Source of the DNA: Tsukamurella sp. TY48
GTDB taxonomy: Bacteria > Actinomycetota > Actinomycetes > Mycobacteriales > Mycobacteriaceae
Length of the DNA: 64,000 bases
Direction of reading: 5' to 3'
Assembly: GCF_019656655.1 (NCBI RefSeq)
Contig: NZ_BPMV01000001.1
Coordinates: forward strand, 62,001 to 126,000
Notes under the pieces: model-generated
What the model was told of the DNA's origin: nothing
Seen by the model: the letters and a program-made list of their open reading frames with translations, nothing else
The model's database searches: none
Shown here: positions 37,232 through 45,892 of the stretch, piece by piece
Layout of the letters: each line of letters starts with the position of its first letter
Numbering within the stretch: position 1 is the stretch's first letter
Translations under genes and position numbers: made by a program

Positions 37232-38095
37232 TCAGACCGGGAACCGGCGGGCGATCGCTGCGGCGATCTTCCCGGGCGCGGCCTCCTGGATGATGTGTCC
37301 CGCGGCAGGGAGTTCGACGATGTCGAGGTCCGTGAAAGTGCGGCGGATGCGTGGCAGACAGGCTCTCGGCCGGAAGACCTTGTCACGCATACCCCACGTC
37401 GCAAGTGCGGGCTTGTCACCGAGTCGCTGTGCAACGTCACGTTCGAGCTCCGCGAGGAAGCCGCGGGCGGCGCGGATCTCCCTGGGCATCACGGCGAGAG
37501 CCGCACGCGCGGCGGGTGTGGGCTGCACGGCGCGGTAGTTCTCGAATTCCGCCGGCGGCAGGATTGCGTGGAGTTCCGATGCGAGCACCCGGTCGATCAT
37601 GACGTTGTCGTCGATGATCCTGCGCTGCATCGGACGGCTGCTCATGATGGCGCTGAACAGTCGCTTGTCGAGCCCGTCGTTCGGCCAGAACGCCGTGTTT
37701 CCCAGGACGACACCGCGGATGCGTTCGGCCCGGCGGACGGCTGCCCCCAGTCCGATGGGCCCGCCCCAGTCCTGTCCCATGACGACGACGTCGTCGAGGC
37801 CGAGGTGATCGATCAGTTCGCCGAGCAAGGACGACAGTTCAGTGATCGTGTAGCCGAATCCGTCCGGGCGCTCGGACAGCCCGAATCCGAGATGGTCGAC
37901 GACGATGCAACGGTAGCGGTCGCGGAGCGCCGTCACGATCGCGCGATAGACGAAGCTCCACGTCGGAGTGCCATGACAGAACAGCAGCACGGGGCCTGAG
38001 CCCTCGTCGATGTAGTGCATGCGCCCGGCGGATGACGCGAACCAGCGCGATTCGAACGGATACAACTCCGGGTCGGGGACGAAGTCGACGAACAT
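37232..38095 (-). CDS. Haloalkane dehalogenase-like alpha/beta hydrolase
   Basis: 287 residues from ATG 38095 with AGGAGGG 5 bases upstream (a GTG at 38101 has none). Oxyanion HGTPTWSFVYR, nucleophile Asp109 in VVMGQDWGGPIGL, and base His in LPAAGHIIQEAAP. Asp in place of Ser plus the GQDWGGP context point to the dehalogenase branch (DhaA/DmbA). The halide-stabilising residue partners are not certain. Divergent from a TetR gene across twin dyads. Confidence 0.8.
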   Translation of the reverse strand: MFVDFVPDPELYPFESRWFASSAGRMHYIDEGSGPVLLFCHGTPTWSFVYRAIVTALRDRYRCIVVDHLGFGLSERPDGFGYTITELSSLLGELIDHLGLDDVVVMGQDWGGPIGLGAAVRRAERIRGVVLGNTAFWPNDGLDKRLFSAIMSSRPMQRRIIDDNVMIDRVLASELHAILPPAEFENYRAVQPTPAARAALAVMPREIRAARGFLAELERDVAQRLGDKPALATWGMRDKVFRPRACLPRIRRTFTDLDIVELPAAGHIIQEAAPGKIAAAIARRFPV

Positions 38096-38108
38096 CAGCA
38101 CCCTCCTA

Positions 38109-38146
38109 TTGCTACATCTGTAGCAATCACTCTACACCTGTAGCAT
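38109..38146. promoter_or_regulatory. Twin dyad operator between dehalogenase and TetR
   Basis: Perfect 8-bp arms TTGCTACA / TGTAGCAA at 38109-38126, with a second, imperfect copy (CTCTACACCTGTAGCAT) at 38129-38146, 20 bp apart. Confidence 0.65.
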
Positions 38147-38152
38147 TGGTGC

Positions 38153-38755
38153 ATGGCACCAGATCGGCTACGCGGAGGAGCCCGACGGGACGTGATCGCC
38201 GACAGCGCGATCCGGATCATCGCGCGTGACGGCGTGCGCGCCCTGACGCATCGCGCCGTCGACCAGGAAGCCGGGCTCGCCCAAGGTTCAACCTCGCACC
38301 TCGCCCGAACCCGGAGCGCATTGATCGAGCTGGTCGTCGATGCTTTGGCGACGCGCACGCTGGCCGACTCCGAGGCCATGACCGACGCGCTCGCGACCCC
38401 CTCCGAATCCGACCTCGATATCGACGGGCTCGCCGCCCTCGTATCGTCTCTGATCGAGTCACTCGCCGAGCGCGGCGACGACATGCGGGCGCGCTACGCG
38501 TTGATCCTCGAACTGCACGATGCGCCAGACCTTCGAGCGAAACTGACCTCAGGATCCGAGGTGCACCTCACTGCCCAGCGAATCATCACCGCAGCACTCA
38601 CGAGAGCACACCTGCCCCATTCCGACGATCGCGTGGATGAACTACTCGCGCTGGCGGATTCGCTGGTGTTTCGTCGGACGGCGATCGACGGTTCCACAGC
38701 TGTCGAACCCGTGCTCGCCGCGTACCTGCGCGGGATCACCACCGGTCGCGCGTAG
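38153..38755 (+). CDS. TetR-family regulator of the dehalogenase
   Basis: 200 residues. HTH: DVIADSAIRIIARDGVRALTHRAVDQEAGLAQGSTSHLARTRSALI, the short variant often seen with TetR_C_33-type domains. ATG 7 bases after the second operator copy. Probable repressor of the divergent hydrolase. Confidence 0.83.
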   Translation: MAPDRLRGGARRDVIADSAIRIIARDGVRALTHRAVDQEAGLAQGSTSHLARTRSALIELVVDALATRTLADSEAMTDALATPSESDLDIDGLAALVSSLIESLAERGDDMRARYALILELHDAPDLRAKLTSGSEVHLTAQRIITAALTRAHLPHSDDRVDELLALADSLVFRRTAIDGSTAVEPVLAAYLRGITTGRA

Positions 38756-38865
38756 GAATCACCCGCCCGCCGATTCAAGTGCCGCTCGCGCGCGGCGTGG
38801 CGAAATCCGCTGCCTCCGATGCAGCCGGCTCCCGGAGCCGGTGCCGGCTCCGTGTCAACGCGCCG

Positions 38866-40005
38866 CTACACAGACCGCACGAAGCAGCGAGCAATCTCGC
38901 GGCGATCGGGCTCGTAGCCGTCCCATTTCGCGGCGGGTACGTTGTCGTGCCCAACCTCGCTGAACCCGCATCGGAGGAAGAAGTCGGCGGCCTGGGCACT
39001 GACCGTCACCGCGAACAGATCCGAGAGCCCCTTCTCGCGGCAGATCTCCAATAGCCCGTCCATCAGCAAACCACCAGCACCGAGTCCGGAGAACTCCGCG
39101 ACCGTGATCAAACCCGAGACCTCACCGAATCCCGTACCGGCGTACCGGTCCTTCTCGAGTCCGACGATGCCCGCGAGGTGGCCGGTCCGAAAGACCCGCG
39201 CACCGATCCCACCAGCGGCCACCTTGGCGATCTCGATCCGGCTGCGCGGCTTGAGAGTGCCGTCCAGTGATCCACGAGCGACCAAAGCCTCGATCGCCGG
39301 GAAGTCGTCCACCCGGAGCGGGGCGATGTGGAGGTAACGACCTTGCGTGAGGACGGTACCGCGGCCATCGAAGGTGAGCAGCTCGAAGTCGAGGTCTTCA
39401 GCACGGCAGAGGTTGACGCTGTATGCGCCGCCCGCCAGGGCTTCTCGCGCGGCGGGGGTGAATTCATCGAGCCCGCGTTCGGCCAAGTGCGCCGCCAGCC
39501 GGTCGTGATGCAGATCGATATCCGCAAAGCTGCGGGGCGGGGTGCCCCAGCCGCCACCCGGATCGGTCAGCACCATCTTCGACGCCCGAACACTCGCACA
39601 GATCGCCCCGGCAGTGCGCGCGACGGACGGTGATTCGACGCCGACGACGACGCACGCCGATTCCGCGACAGTGAGCCACAGTTCGGCGACGGCCTCTTCA
39701 TTCCAGATCGTCGGGCCGTTCATGGTCCGTCCGCCGACCGTGGCGTTGGTGTCCGCGCACCACTCGGTCGGAACCACGAAGACGAACCGGGTGTCGCCTC
39801 CGTCGAATCCTCTGATCGTGCGCGCGACCGCTTCCAGCGCGACCGCGCTCAGCACGGGAAGCGCGACCACGATGGTGACTCCGCGGAACTCGTCGACGAA
39901 GAAGTCGCGCTCGGGAACCGGCACCCCGCCAGACGTCAGTTCGACGGCAACGCCACGCGGCACCCGCCGTCCCGGCCGCGGCGCCTCCCGCAGATCGTCA
40001 GTCAC
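38866..40005 (-). CDS. Divergent ArgA-like protein: amino-acid-kinase-like half plus GNAT acetyltransferase half
   Basis: 379 residues from GTG 40005. A TAATTT -10 lies 8 bases upstream of that codon, suggesting leaderless transcription; the open frame runs further up through the tRNA fragment, which is not coding. The N-half (DEFRGVTIVVALPVLS, then VLTDPGGGWG) resembles a degraded amino-acid kinase fold. The C-half has the GNAT core AEFSGLGAGGLLMDGLLEICREKGLSDLFAVTVSAQAADFFLRCGF-x-EV, typical of N-acetylglutamate synthase ArgA. Kinase active-site residues are missing. Substrate unknown. It is the chromosomal neighbour of the left attachment site. Confidence 0.6.
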   Translation of the reverse strand: MTDDLREAPRPGRRVPRGVAVELTSGGVPVPERDFFVDEFRGVTIVVALPVLSAVALEAVARTIRGFDGGDTRFVFVVPTEWCADTNATVGGRTMNGPTIWNEEAVAELWLTVAESACVVVGVESPSVARTAGAICASVRASKMVLTDPGGGWGTPPRSFADIDLHHDRLAAHLAERGLDEFTPAAREALAGGAYSVNLCRAEDLDFELLTFDGRGTVLTQGRYLHIAPLRVDDFPAIEALVARGSLDGTLKPRSRIEIAKVAAGGIGARVFRTGHLAGIVGLEKDRYAGTGFGEVSGLITVAEFSGLGAGGLLMDGLLEICREKGLSDLFAVTVSAQAADFFLRCGFSEVGHDNVPAAKWDGYEPDRREIARCFVRSV

Positions 40006-40084
40006 GATGCTCAAAATTACCGGATCGCGCACCGAAACCTGTCGCTGAGCATTCCGCGTGCAACTGGCAAGCAACTGCTCCGTG

Positions 40085-40132
40085 GTGCCCCCGGTGAGAC
40101 TCGAACTCACACTGGACGGGTTTTGAATCCGT
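40085..40132 (-). repeat. Left attachment site: orphan 3' half of tRNA-Leu
   Basis: 48 bp identical to 48167-48214, spanning from the anticodon stem to the discriminator base. The CCA end is encoded next to it (40083-40085 on the minus strand). The 5' half of the tRNA is missing. It marks the original tRNA 3' end, displaced by insertion. Confidence 0.9.
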
Positions 40133-40268
40133 AGAAACACATTTCCCCAGGTCACGAAATAGAACGTGATCTATGTTGTTCGCGGCCGATAGATCACGAA
40201 TACGCCGAGGGACGGGCTGGAGCCCGCGTTCATCCGATACCTGTGAAGGACAGCAAGTAGAGCGAAAC

Positions 40269-41159
40269 CTACGGCGCGTAGCCGGGACGTGGTTCGATCT
40301 GCTCCGGCGAGACGGTGTTGCCGATGCCGAACACGCGCCAGTGGTTGGCGTCGAATCCGGGGAGCGCTGGTAGATCCGGGCACAATTGCATCGTCGCGAA
40401 GATCGTGTCCTCCGGTAATGCGATCTCGCCAGTCGAGCGGAGAACCACCCCCGAATCAGGCGGCAGCTTGATGTAGGCGACCTCGGGCGACGCATAGTGC
40501 GGTCGGGTGGCGACGCCGCGAGTGAGGACATTCTCCCGCAACCACGCGAGGTCTCGACAGAAAGCCTCCAGCGTCTCGGGGACGACGACGAAGGGCAGTA
40601 ACTCTAGGGCGTTCGGTTGCTCGATCACGGTGACGAAGGACGAGTAGGCCGCGAAGATTCCACGGTTGCCCTCGGTTTCGATCTGGGCGAATGACTTCTC
40701 CTGCGTCCCTTCTAGGAAGTCTTCGCCCCACTCATGATGGAAGTCGAGTGCTGCTAGAGCGTCGATCGGCGTGCGCACGTCGAGGCCGGGGTACTCGATC
40801 GCCAGGACGGCCTTGTCGCCGCTCACCAGGATCGCCGCCTGCGCGTCCTGGAACAGCGCCACGAGGAAATTGTCATCAGGGTCGGTGCACACGTGCGGGG
40901 TCTCGTTCTCAGGCCGGTCATCGACCATCTCGGCGAGCAGCGTGAGGGCGTCAACGAAGTCGCGAACGTCGTCGACGGAAAGCCACCGGCGGAATTTGTC
41001 CCGCGTCAGTACCGACTCCAGCTCGTCGAGCAGATGCGGTGACACCACGAGACGGACGCGGCCTTGCCGGGCGAGCTCGATGAGCTGCGCACTGTTCCCG
41101 CTGGGGCTCATGACCGCGTTGATGAGCGCATTCGTGTCTAGGACGAGAGTGATCGCCAC
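40269..41159 (-). CDS. PIN-domain toxin-like protein with long C-terminal extension
   Basis: 296 residues from GTG 41159. N-terminal PIN domain of the TIGR00305 type: LVLDTNALINAVMSPSGNSAQLIELARQ, VVSPHLLDELESVL, and CTDPDDNFLVALFQDAQAAILVSGDK with the acidic Mg2+ residues. Residues from about 140 onward (HHEWGEDFLEG ... GVVLRSTGEIALPEDTIFATM) have no recognised match, about doubling the usual size. The antitoxin-like gene ends 18 bases upstream. RNase toxin activity expected. Confidence 0.8.
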   Translation of the reverse strand: MAITLVLDTNALINAVMSPSGNSAQLIELARQGRVRLVVSPHLLDELESVLTRDKFRRWLSVDDVRDFVDALTLLAEMVDDRPENETPHVCTDPDDNFLVALFQDAQAAILVSGDKAVLAIEYPGLDVRTPIDALAALDFHHEWGEDFLEGTQEKSFAQIETEGNRGIFAAYSSFVTVIEQPNALELLPFVVVPETLEAFCRDLAWLRENVLTRGVATRPHYASPEVAYIKLPPDSGVVLRSTGEIALPEDTIFATMQLCPDLPALPGFDANHWRVFGIGNTVSPEQIEPRPGYAP

Positions 41160-41177
41160 GGGACGAGGGACCTCCGA

Positions 41178-41396
41178 CTACCGCGCGTAGGCGCCGTGAC
41201 GGCGTTCGTCCCGAATCGCCTGGGTCTCGGCGGCGGCGAGGGTGAAGGCCTCGTCCTCGGGGAACTCGCCGCGCTCGCGGACCTTGGCGGCCACGGCGGC
41301 CAGTGCGGCCCCCGCGAGGTCGGTCTCGCTGTCGAGATCTCCATACCGCGCAGACAACCGCTTCAGTGCCGCCGCGCGCCGATCTTGCGTGCTCAT
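41178..41396 (-). CDS. Antitoxin-like partner of the PIN protein
   Basis: 72 residues, ATG with GGAAGGGGG upstream. Helical and charged; RLSARYGDLDSETDLAGAALAAVAAKVRERGEF then EDEAFTLAAAETQAIRDERR. Size, position directly before the PIN gene and same strand fit a VapB-like antitoxin, though no standard DNA-binding motif is obvious. Its promoter region runs into the repeat array. Confidence 0.6.
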   Translation of the reverse strand: MSTQDRRAAALKRLSARYGDLDSETDLAGAALAAVAAKVRERGEFPEDEAFTLAAAETQAIRDERRHGAYAR

Positions 41397-41496
41397 GCGG
41401 CCCCCTTCCTGGTGCTGCGGTGTCCGTCCAGCCTACCTGCACTGACTGTTCCCGGACACCCCCAGAGCGCACCCAGGTACGGGTCCAAACGCACAG

Positions 41497-41850
41497 GTAG
41501 CGGGTGAAGGGGTCGGAAGTAGCGGGTAGGTAGCGGGTAACCCAGGCCTGTGACCACCAAGGTAGCGGCAGTAGCGGGTATTTGGAATAGGACAGAGAGA
41601 GGGGCACTATCTGCGCGCGCAGATAGTGCGCGCACATGAATACTCACATACATATTCGAGGTAGCGGCCAGGCCTATGTAGGAAAGCAATTTGTACGTAA
41701 GACTTAGAGGCAACCCAAACATGAAGGGCCCGAATGCGAGTCGGCCCCTTCGTGCCCTATCTGATTTACCCGCTACTCCCGCTACCGCGCAGGTCAAAGG
41801 GCACGACTCGGCACGGTCACCCGCTACCTTGCCGCTACCTGACCCGCTAC
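41497..41850. repeat. Mirror-arranged iteron-like repeats
   Basis: GTAGCGGGT at 41497, 41519, 41530 and 41571 (with GTAGCGGC variants at 41562 and 41661) in one orientation; its complement ACCCGCTAC at 41768, 41819 and 41842 (variants at 41778 and 41832) in the other. Between the two arms is a more AT-rich stretch and a 26-bp palindrome. Iteron/initiator binding or recombinase arm sites are both possible. Confidence 0.75.
41614..41639. repeat. 26-bp perfect palindrome
   Basis: Arms GCACTATCTGCGC and its exact complement meet without a loop. It lies between the two sets of iteron-like repeats, as expected of a dimeric or cruciform recognition site. Confidence 0.8.
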
Positions 41851-42571
41851 TCGGGCGATCACGAAGCCACAATCGCCCGTGAGCGCCGTCGAGGACCGCC
41901 GGACGGGACGGAGGCGCCGAAGGTGCGCCGATCGCTCAGCGGGACAATGAGGGCGTGGCAGGGCACACGAGGGAGCGCAGGACGACGGACGAGCGGACAC
42001 CCGGGGGCAGGGCCCCTCCCCCACGGCCACGAGGGAGCCCCCATCGTGCTGTCAGGAATGCTTCGTTCACCCAACTAAATCGTTCGATACAGCAGGCGGG
42101 TGGGTCGAAATTGCTCCTGACCTGCGGTTTTACCGCCACCGCCGGACGCGGGCGAGCCCGGAGCGGTCGACGGTGCACGCCACACACGACCGCCCAGACG
42201 CGAGATAGCGAACGAGATTCGTTCCCGCGCAATCGATTCCAGCTCCACTCTCGTGGCGCACCAGCGGGACTCCTCGCGGGGATCGCGCCCACGCCCTCCG
42301 AGAGCCACCCCGCGCGGGCCCTACGCGCCAGCACCCCACCGAGTACCGCCCGACGCGGCAGCAGGGCACACAGGCCGCCCGGCGGTCCACGCGGGGACGG
42401 AAGCCAGAGCGGCACAGGCGCAATCGGGGTTGACGCCAACCACTACATTACCGCTGCGCGGCGGGTATCGCTGGACGCTCACCGGCGACATGCAAACGGG
42501 GCCACCACCAGCCGATCAGTACGCATCGCAGGGGTCTGATTCGCAAAAGCCCAGAACAATATGTACAGTCG

Positions 42572-42598
42572 TGACACCTATGACACATATGACACTTA
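42572..42598. repeat. Three tandem 9-bp repeats TGACAC(C/A/T)TA
   Basis: TGACACCTA, TGACACATA, TGACACTTA in a row, with an inverted ATGTGTCAT at 42617-42625. They lie 80-106 bases before the HTH gene, so may be its operator. Confidence 0.7.
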
Positions 42599-42678
42599 CG
42601 CTGTGACTCACGCCGCATGTGTCATGATTCGGGCTAGCTACCCAGCTACCCCGCGTTAGCAGGAAGGGCCACTAAGGG

Positions 42679-43083
42679 ATGAAGACTCTGACCGCTGGCA
42701 GTGTGGACCACGCACAGCTCGACGAGCTGGACCGCTTCCGTGCCCATAACCTGCCCGCCCACTCCGAGCTCGCCGACGCACTGACGTACGTCATCGAGGC
42801 AGTTCGCCAGGGCACGAGTGTCACAGTCATCGAGGACAACGCTCGTGTCACCCCGGCGCAGGCGGCCAAGCTTCTTGGCATGAGCCGCACCCACCTGTAC
42901 AAACTGCTCGACCAGAAGGTCATCCCGTGCATCACGGTAGGCGAGCGGGACCGGCGCATCACGATCGGCGATCTGCGCAAGTACCGGGGCCAGATGGACG
43001 CTGACAATGTCGAGCTCGCCGAGCGGTTTGCGCACAAGGACCGCGACCGCGCGACACTCGCCCAGGACATCGCCGACCGATAG
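42679..43083 (+). CDS. Excisionase-like HTH protein
   Basis: 134 residues. MerR/excisionase-type winged HTH: VTPAQAAKLLGMSRTHLYKLLDQKVIPCITVGERDRRITIGDLRKYR at about 58-103. The head (20-55) resembles the N-terminal part of HTH antitoxins paired with PIN toxins. Candidate regulator of the element: excision factor or repressor. Tandem TGACAC repeats lie just upstream. ATG with AGGAAGGG 13 bases before. Confidence 0.8.
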   Translation: MKTLTAGSVDHAQLDELDRFRAHNLPAHSELADALTYVIEAVRQGTSVTVIEDNARVTPAQAAKLLGMSRTHLYKLLDQKVIPCITVGERDRRITIGDLRKYRGQMDADNVELAERFAHKDRDRATLAQDIADR

Positions 43084-43118
43084 CCATTGATCCGGGCTAG
43101 CTGGGCAATAATGAATAG

Positions 43119-44126
43119 ATGCCCGCCACGCCCCGGCCGACCCTTCGGTGTGTAAACGAAGACCTCACCGACGAATGGGACGACCGCACGCACCAACGCG
43201 CGATGTCGGATGGCTTCCCATCGGGGCCGCCGTCGATGACAGCGCTGAATCACCCCGTGATTCGACACGCGATTGAAGTGTTCAGGGACCTCGACGGCGA
43301 CCACCAGCGGGAGACCATCAGCGGGTTGTCAGATCCCACGTTCTACAAGCTCAAGACCGGCCGGTGGCGGGGCGCGATCTTCATCGATGAGAACAACCAG
43401 CCCTGGCTGGTCGCGGCCGGCCTGAGGCGCGCGGGCGACCGCGACGACTTCTACGCGGACTTCATGAACCGCGTGAACGCGTCCGGCGCGTCGAGCGTCT
43501 TACCGACCGCAGAGGACAAGTCACGGCTGCGCCGGGAGAACGCAGAGGGCGAGCTCGGAAAGTGGGAGCAGGGTGTGCACGACGCCGTCCTCGGCGCCGT
43601 GGCGCGGATCGGAACCGACGGACAGGAATCCGTCACGCTCTACGCTCTCGGGAGCGAGGCAAGCGATGTCCTGTGTGAAATCGAAGTCACGATTGCCGTT
43701 ATCGAAAACGACGCGGACGCCCCTGAAGGTTACGGCGAGGTCGTCCTCGAATTTCAGACGATTCGATGGCAGGACGAGCCCCTCATCGGTCGGGCCGAAA
43801 TCGTAGCCATGTGCGCCATCGAGCCCGACGAACAGAGTTGGCAGGCTGGACACGCCGGTGGTCGGCGGATCTACTCCAGCGACGGAAGTGCGGCAGAGAT
43901 CAACGCCATGCTCGGTCGCGCACTGCATGAATCGAACAAGGTTCCTGGAGTATCCACTCCCGGCGTAGTTGCGCACTTCGCTCACGAGGCTCGTCTCACC
44001 GAACAGTACGTACAGGGAACCGCGACGAAGGCCCTTTGCGGCAAGGTGTTCGTTCCGCGCCAAGCGCCCGATGACCTCGCGGTTTGCCCCGAATGCTGCG
44101 CGGTTCGGTCGCGGTTGCCGGAGTAG
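43119..44126 (+). CDS. Fusion protein with C-terminal DUF3039 zinc domain
   Basis: 335 residues. Residues about 60-230 contain YKLKTGRWRGAIFIDENNQPWLVAAGLRRAGDRDDFY, a pattern of actinobacterial uncharacterised proteins. The last 65 residues (VVAHFAHEARLTEQYVQG, TKALCGKVFVPRQAPDDLAVCPECC) form DUF3039, with a conserved histidine and the CxxC metal pair; normally DUF3039 proteins are small and stand alone. No ribosome site at the ATG; internal ATGs at 43203 and 43236 are alternatives. Role in the element unknown. Confidence 0.7.
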   Translation: MPATPRPTLRCVNEDLTDEWDDRTHQRAMSDGFPSGPPSMTALNHPVIRHAIEVFRDLDGDHQRETISGLSDPTFYKLKTGRWRGAIFIDENNQPWLVAAGLRRAGDRDDFYADFMNRVNASGASSVLPTAEDKSRLRRENAEGELGKWEQGVHDAVLGAVARIGTDGQESVTLYALGSEASDVLCEIEVTIAVIENDADAPEGYGEVVLEFQTIRWQDEPLIGRAEIVAMCAIEPDEQSWQAGHAGGRRIYSSDGSAAEINAMLGRALHESNKVPGVSTPGVVAHFAHEARLTEQYVQGTATKALCGKVFVPRQAPDDLAVCPECCAVRSRLPE

Positions 44127-44183
44127 CAGCGATCAGATCGCCCGGCAGGCCGCTACGCCGCCGGCCTCGTCAGAATTGACGTC

Positions 44184-44288
44184 GATCGAAACGTTCGGAT
44201 TGACGTAAACCACTGCATCACATCGTAATTCGCTGTCAGAAGATTTGACACTCCGTGCTGTACTGGAGCCATCGGCGAGCCCGGGGTG
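44184..44288. repeat. Cassette-flanking repeat, left copy
   Basis: Aligns without gaps over 105 bp with 46532-46636; the last 46 bp differ at one position only. It contains the GTTNACG box and ends with a GAGCCCGGGGTG stretch. It precedes the reverse transcriptase gene by about 100 bases. Confidence 0.85.
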
Positions 44289-44386
44289 GGTGCCCCGGCG
44301 GTGACCAGTGCTCCCGTAGCCCTCCGCTCAGCGCCACCGCAGCGGTTTGACCAACTAAGTGGCAGAACAGTCGGTACAGTTCAGCG

Positions 44387-45892
44387 GTGACAATAAGGCC
44401 CTTGCTGCGGAGGCTAGATCTTAAGGCCGCAACGGATGCTGAGCTGGGCGCCCGCACGCGCCTACTGCCTGGGCTAAGAGCGGAGCAAGCACTCTCGGCC
44501 CATACCGACCAAGTCGCGGATTTGCTACGGGCATCGATAAGTCAAGCTCCAGATGGCGCCAGGGCCACCGTCCTGTTCGCGGCCAAGCAGCGGGGAGCCA
44601 GGCCACTAAACCTGTGGCGACTCCAAGATCGAGTGCTTTACAGAGCTCTTGCGAACTACTTGCGGTCTCAGCTTCCCGCCGGGTCCGGAGATCGAGTGGA
44701 ACACAGCGCATTCGAGCGCGCCCCACTTGATACCCCAGACGCACGGTACATAACTGCGACGGATATTTCATCGTACTACGTCTACGTAGACCATGCGATT
44801 CTCGGGGACGAATTGATCGCTCAAACCGGCGACTACGACACGGTAACATCGACGCTTCGACTCTTAGGTCAAGTGATGTCGGGGAGCGTTGGCCTTCCGC
44901 AAGTGCATGATTCCAGCGACCTCTTAGGCGACGTCTATATCGATCCCATTCGGCGCAAGTTGATCAGATCCGGATACCCCACCGAAACCTACTCGGACGA
45001 CTTCAGGATATGCGCCACGACCCTCGGAGGGGCACGTAAGTCTTTGGAAATGTGCGCGGCTTCCGCGCGCGAACTTGGCCTCGTCCTAAACGAGGCAAAA
45101 ACATTCACATATGCCCGAGAACACTACGAGAGCAGCCTTGAAAAATTCAAAGTTGAATCACGCAAAGTGGTCGAAGACAACGGGCTATTGTCAGTAGCAA
45201 AATTCCTCTTTCACGGCCGTTACGACGATGACGTGTCAAACAGCGTAGAGCCTGAGAGCGATTCTGAAACGACAGAAAGCGTCAGTGCTAATTCAGGCCA
45301 CCCGGATCCTGAAGAGATTAGGGCTGTGTGGAAACTCTGGTCTGAGAGCACCCGGGACGATCTACAAAAGAATCCGATGGTGCGCCAGCTACTCGGCCAG
45401 TCGCTTCCCGAATTGGGCGTACTCGGCGAGATTTCTCCGCTTGATTCGATTGAAGACCTAGTCCGATCGACCCCAGAACTCACACCGAAAGTCTCGGAGT
45501 ACCTTTGCCAAATTGCGAGATCACATCCGGATAGTCGCCCGGTGGTCGCGGGTAAAATAGTTGAAGCGTTGGATTCAGAGACGTGTAGCCGATGGCAGAC
45601 CGTGTGGCTGTTACATTCCTCGGGAACGATCGGATTGGAAGACCAGAAGTTGACTGCCCGCCTTTCCCAGGTCCTAGAAAGTGGAGATTCGGTGCTCACC
45701 GCATACGCAGCCGAGGCACTGGGGCAGCTGGGCACAGTACCTGCGCAGAAAATCGCTGAGGGCATAGATTTCGTCACTCCAGCACTAAAGGGGTCGGTCG
45801 TCTGGGCAGTTGGTCAAATCGAACCGACACTGGCCGAAGATGTGGCCGACTCGAACTTGGAAAGACTTCTGATTACAGAACGTTCTGAGTGA
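44387..45892 (+). CDS. Abi/UG-class defence reverse transcriptase with helical-repeat tail
   Basis: 501 residues from GTG 44387; a TACAGT -10 lies 6 bases upstream, so the transcript may be leaderless. RT motifs: TATDISSYY with Asp126 (motif A), GLPQ at 169-172 continuing VHDSSDLLGDVYIDPI (motif B; Val replaces the usual Gly after PQ), YSDD at 202-205 (motif C), LGLVLNEAKT at 230-239 (motif D). No maturase X or endonuclease domain, and no retron NAxxH. Residues about 310-501 are helical HEAT-like repeats, like the alpha-repeat tail of AbiA/AbiK-type RTs. The next gene, overlapping by four bases, is a HEPN protein. GC content is visibly lower than neighbours. Confidence 0.85.
   Translation: MTIRPLLRRLDLKAATDAELGARTRLLPGLRAEQALSAHTDQVADLLRASISQAPDGARATVLFAAKQRGARPLNLWRLQDRVLYRALANYLRSQLPAGSGDRVEHSAFERAPLDTPDARYITATDISSYYVYVDHAILGDELIAQTGDYDTVTSTLRLLGQVMSGSVGLPQVHDSSDLLGDVYIDPIRRKLIRSGYPTETYSDDFRICATTLGGARKSLEMCAASARELGLVLNEAKTFTYAREHYESSLEKFKVESRKVVEDNGLLSVAKFLFHGRYDDDVSNSVEPESDSETTESVSANSGHPDPEEIRAVWKLWSESTRDDLQKNPMVRQLLGQSLPELGVLGEISPLDSIEDLVRSTPELTPKVSEYLCQIARSHPDSRPVVAGKIVEALDSETCSRWQTVWLLHSSGTIGLEDQKLTARLSQVLESGDSVLTAYAAEALGQLGTVPAQKIAEGIDFVTPALKGSVVWAVGQIEPTLAEDVADSNLERLLITERSE

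Larger units (their letters stand above)
41397..42678. other. 1.28-kb non-coding control region of the element
   Basis: No supportable gene. It holds the GTAGCGGGTA repeat array with a palindrome (41497-41850), a GC-rich stretch with overlapping spurious open frames (41880-42430), a copy of the GTTNACG box (42429-42452) and tandem TGACAC repeats (42572-42598). Plausible roles are origin of replication, integration-arm sites and promoters for the flanking operons. Confidence 0.7.

Noticed and set aside
40006-40155. N-terminal extension of the ArgA-like frame through the tRNA fragment
   Set aside because: It would translate the tRNA remnant; a -10 element precedes GTG 40005.
41497-41850. CRISPR array
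   Set aside because: Repeats are about 9-10 bp, irregularly spaced and in both orientations; no cas genes.
41936-42539. Overlapping open frames on both strands in the element's GC-rich region
   Set aside because: Arg/Pro/Gly-rich, no ribosome site, no similarity recognised; treated as non-coding.
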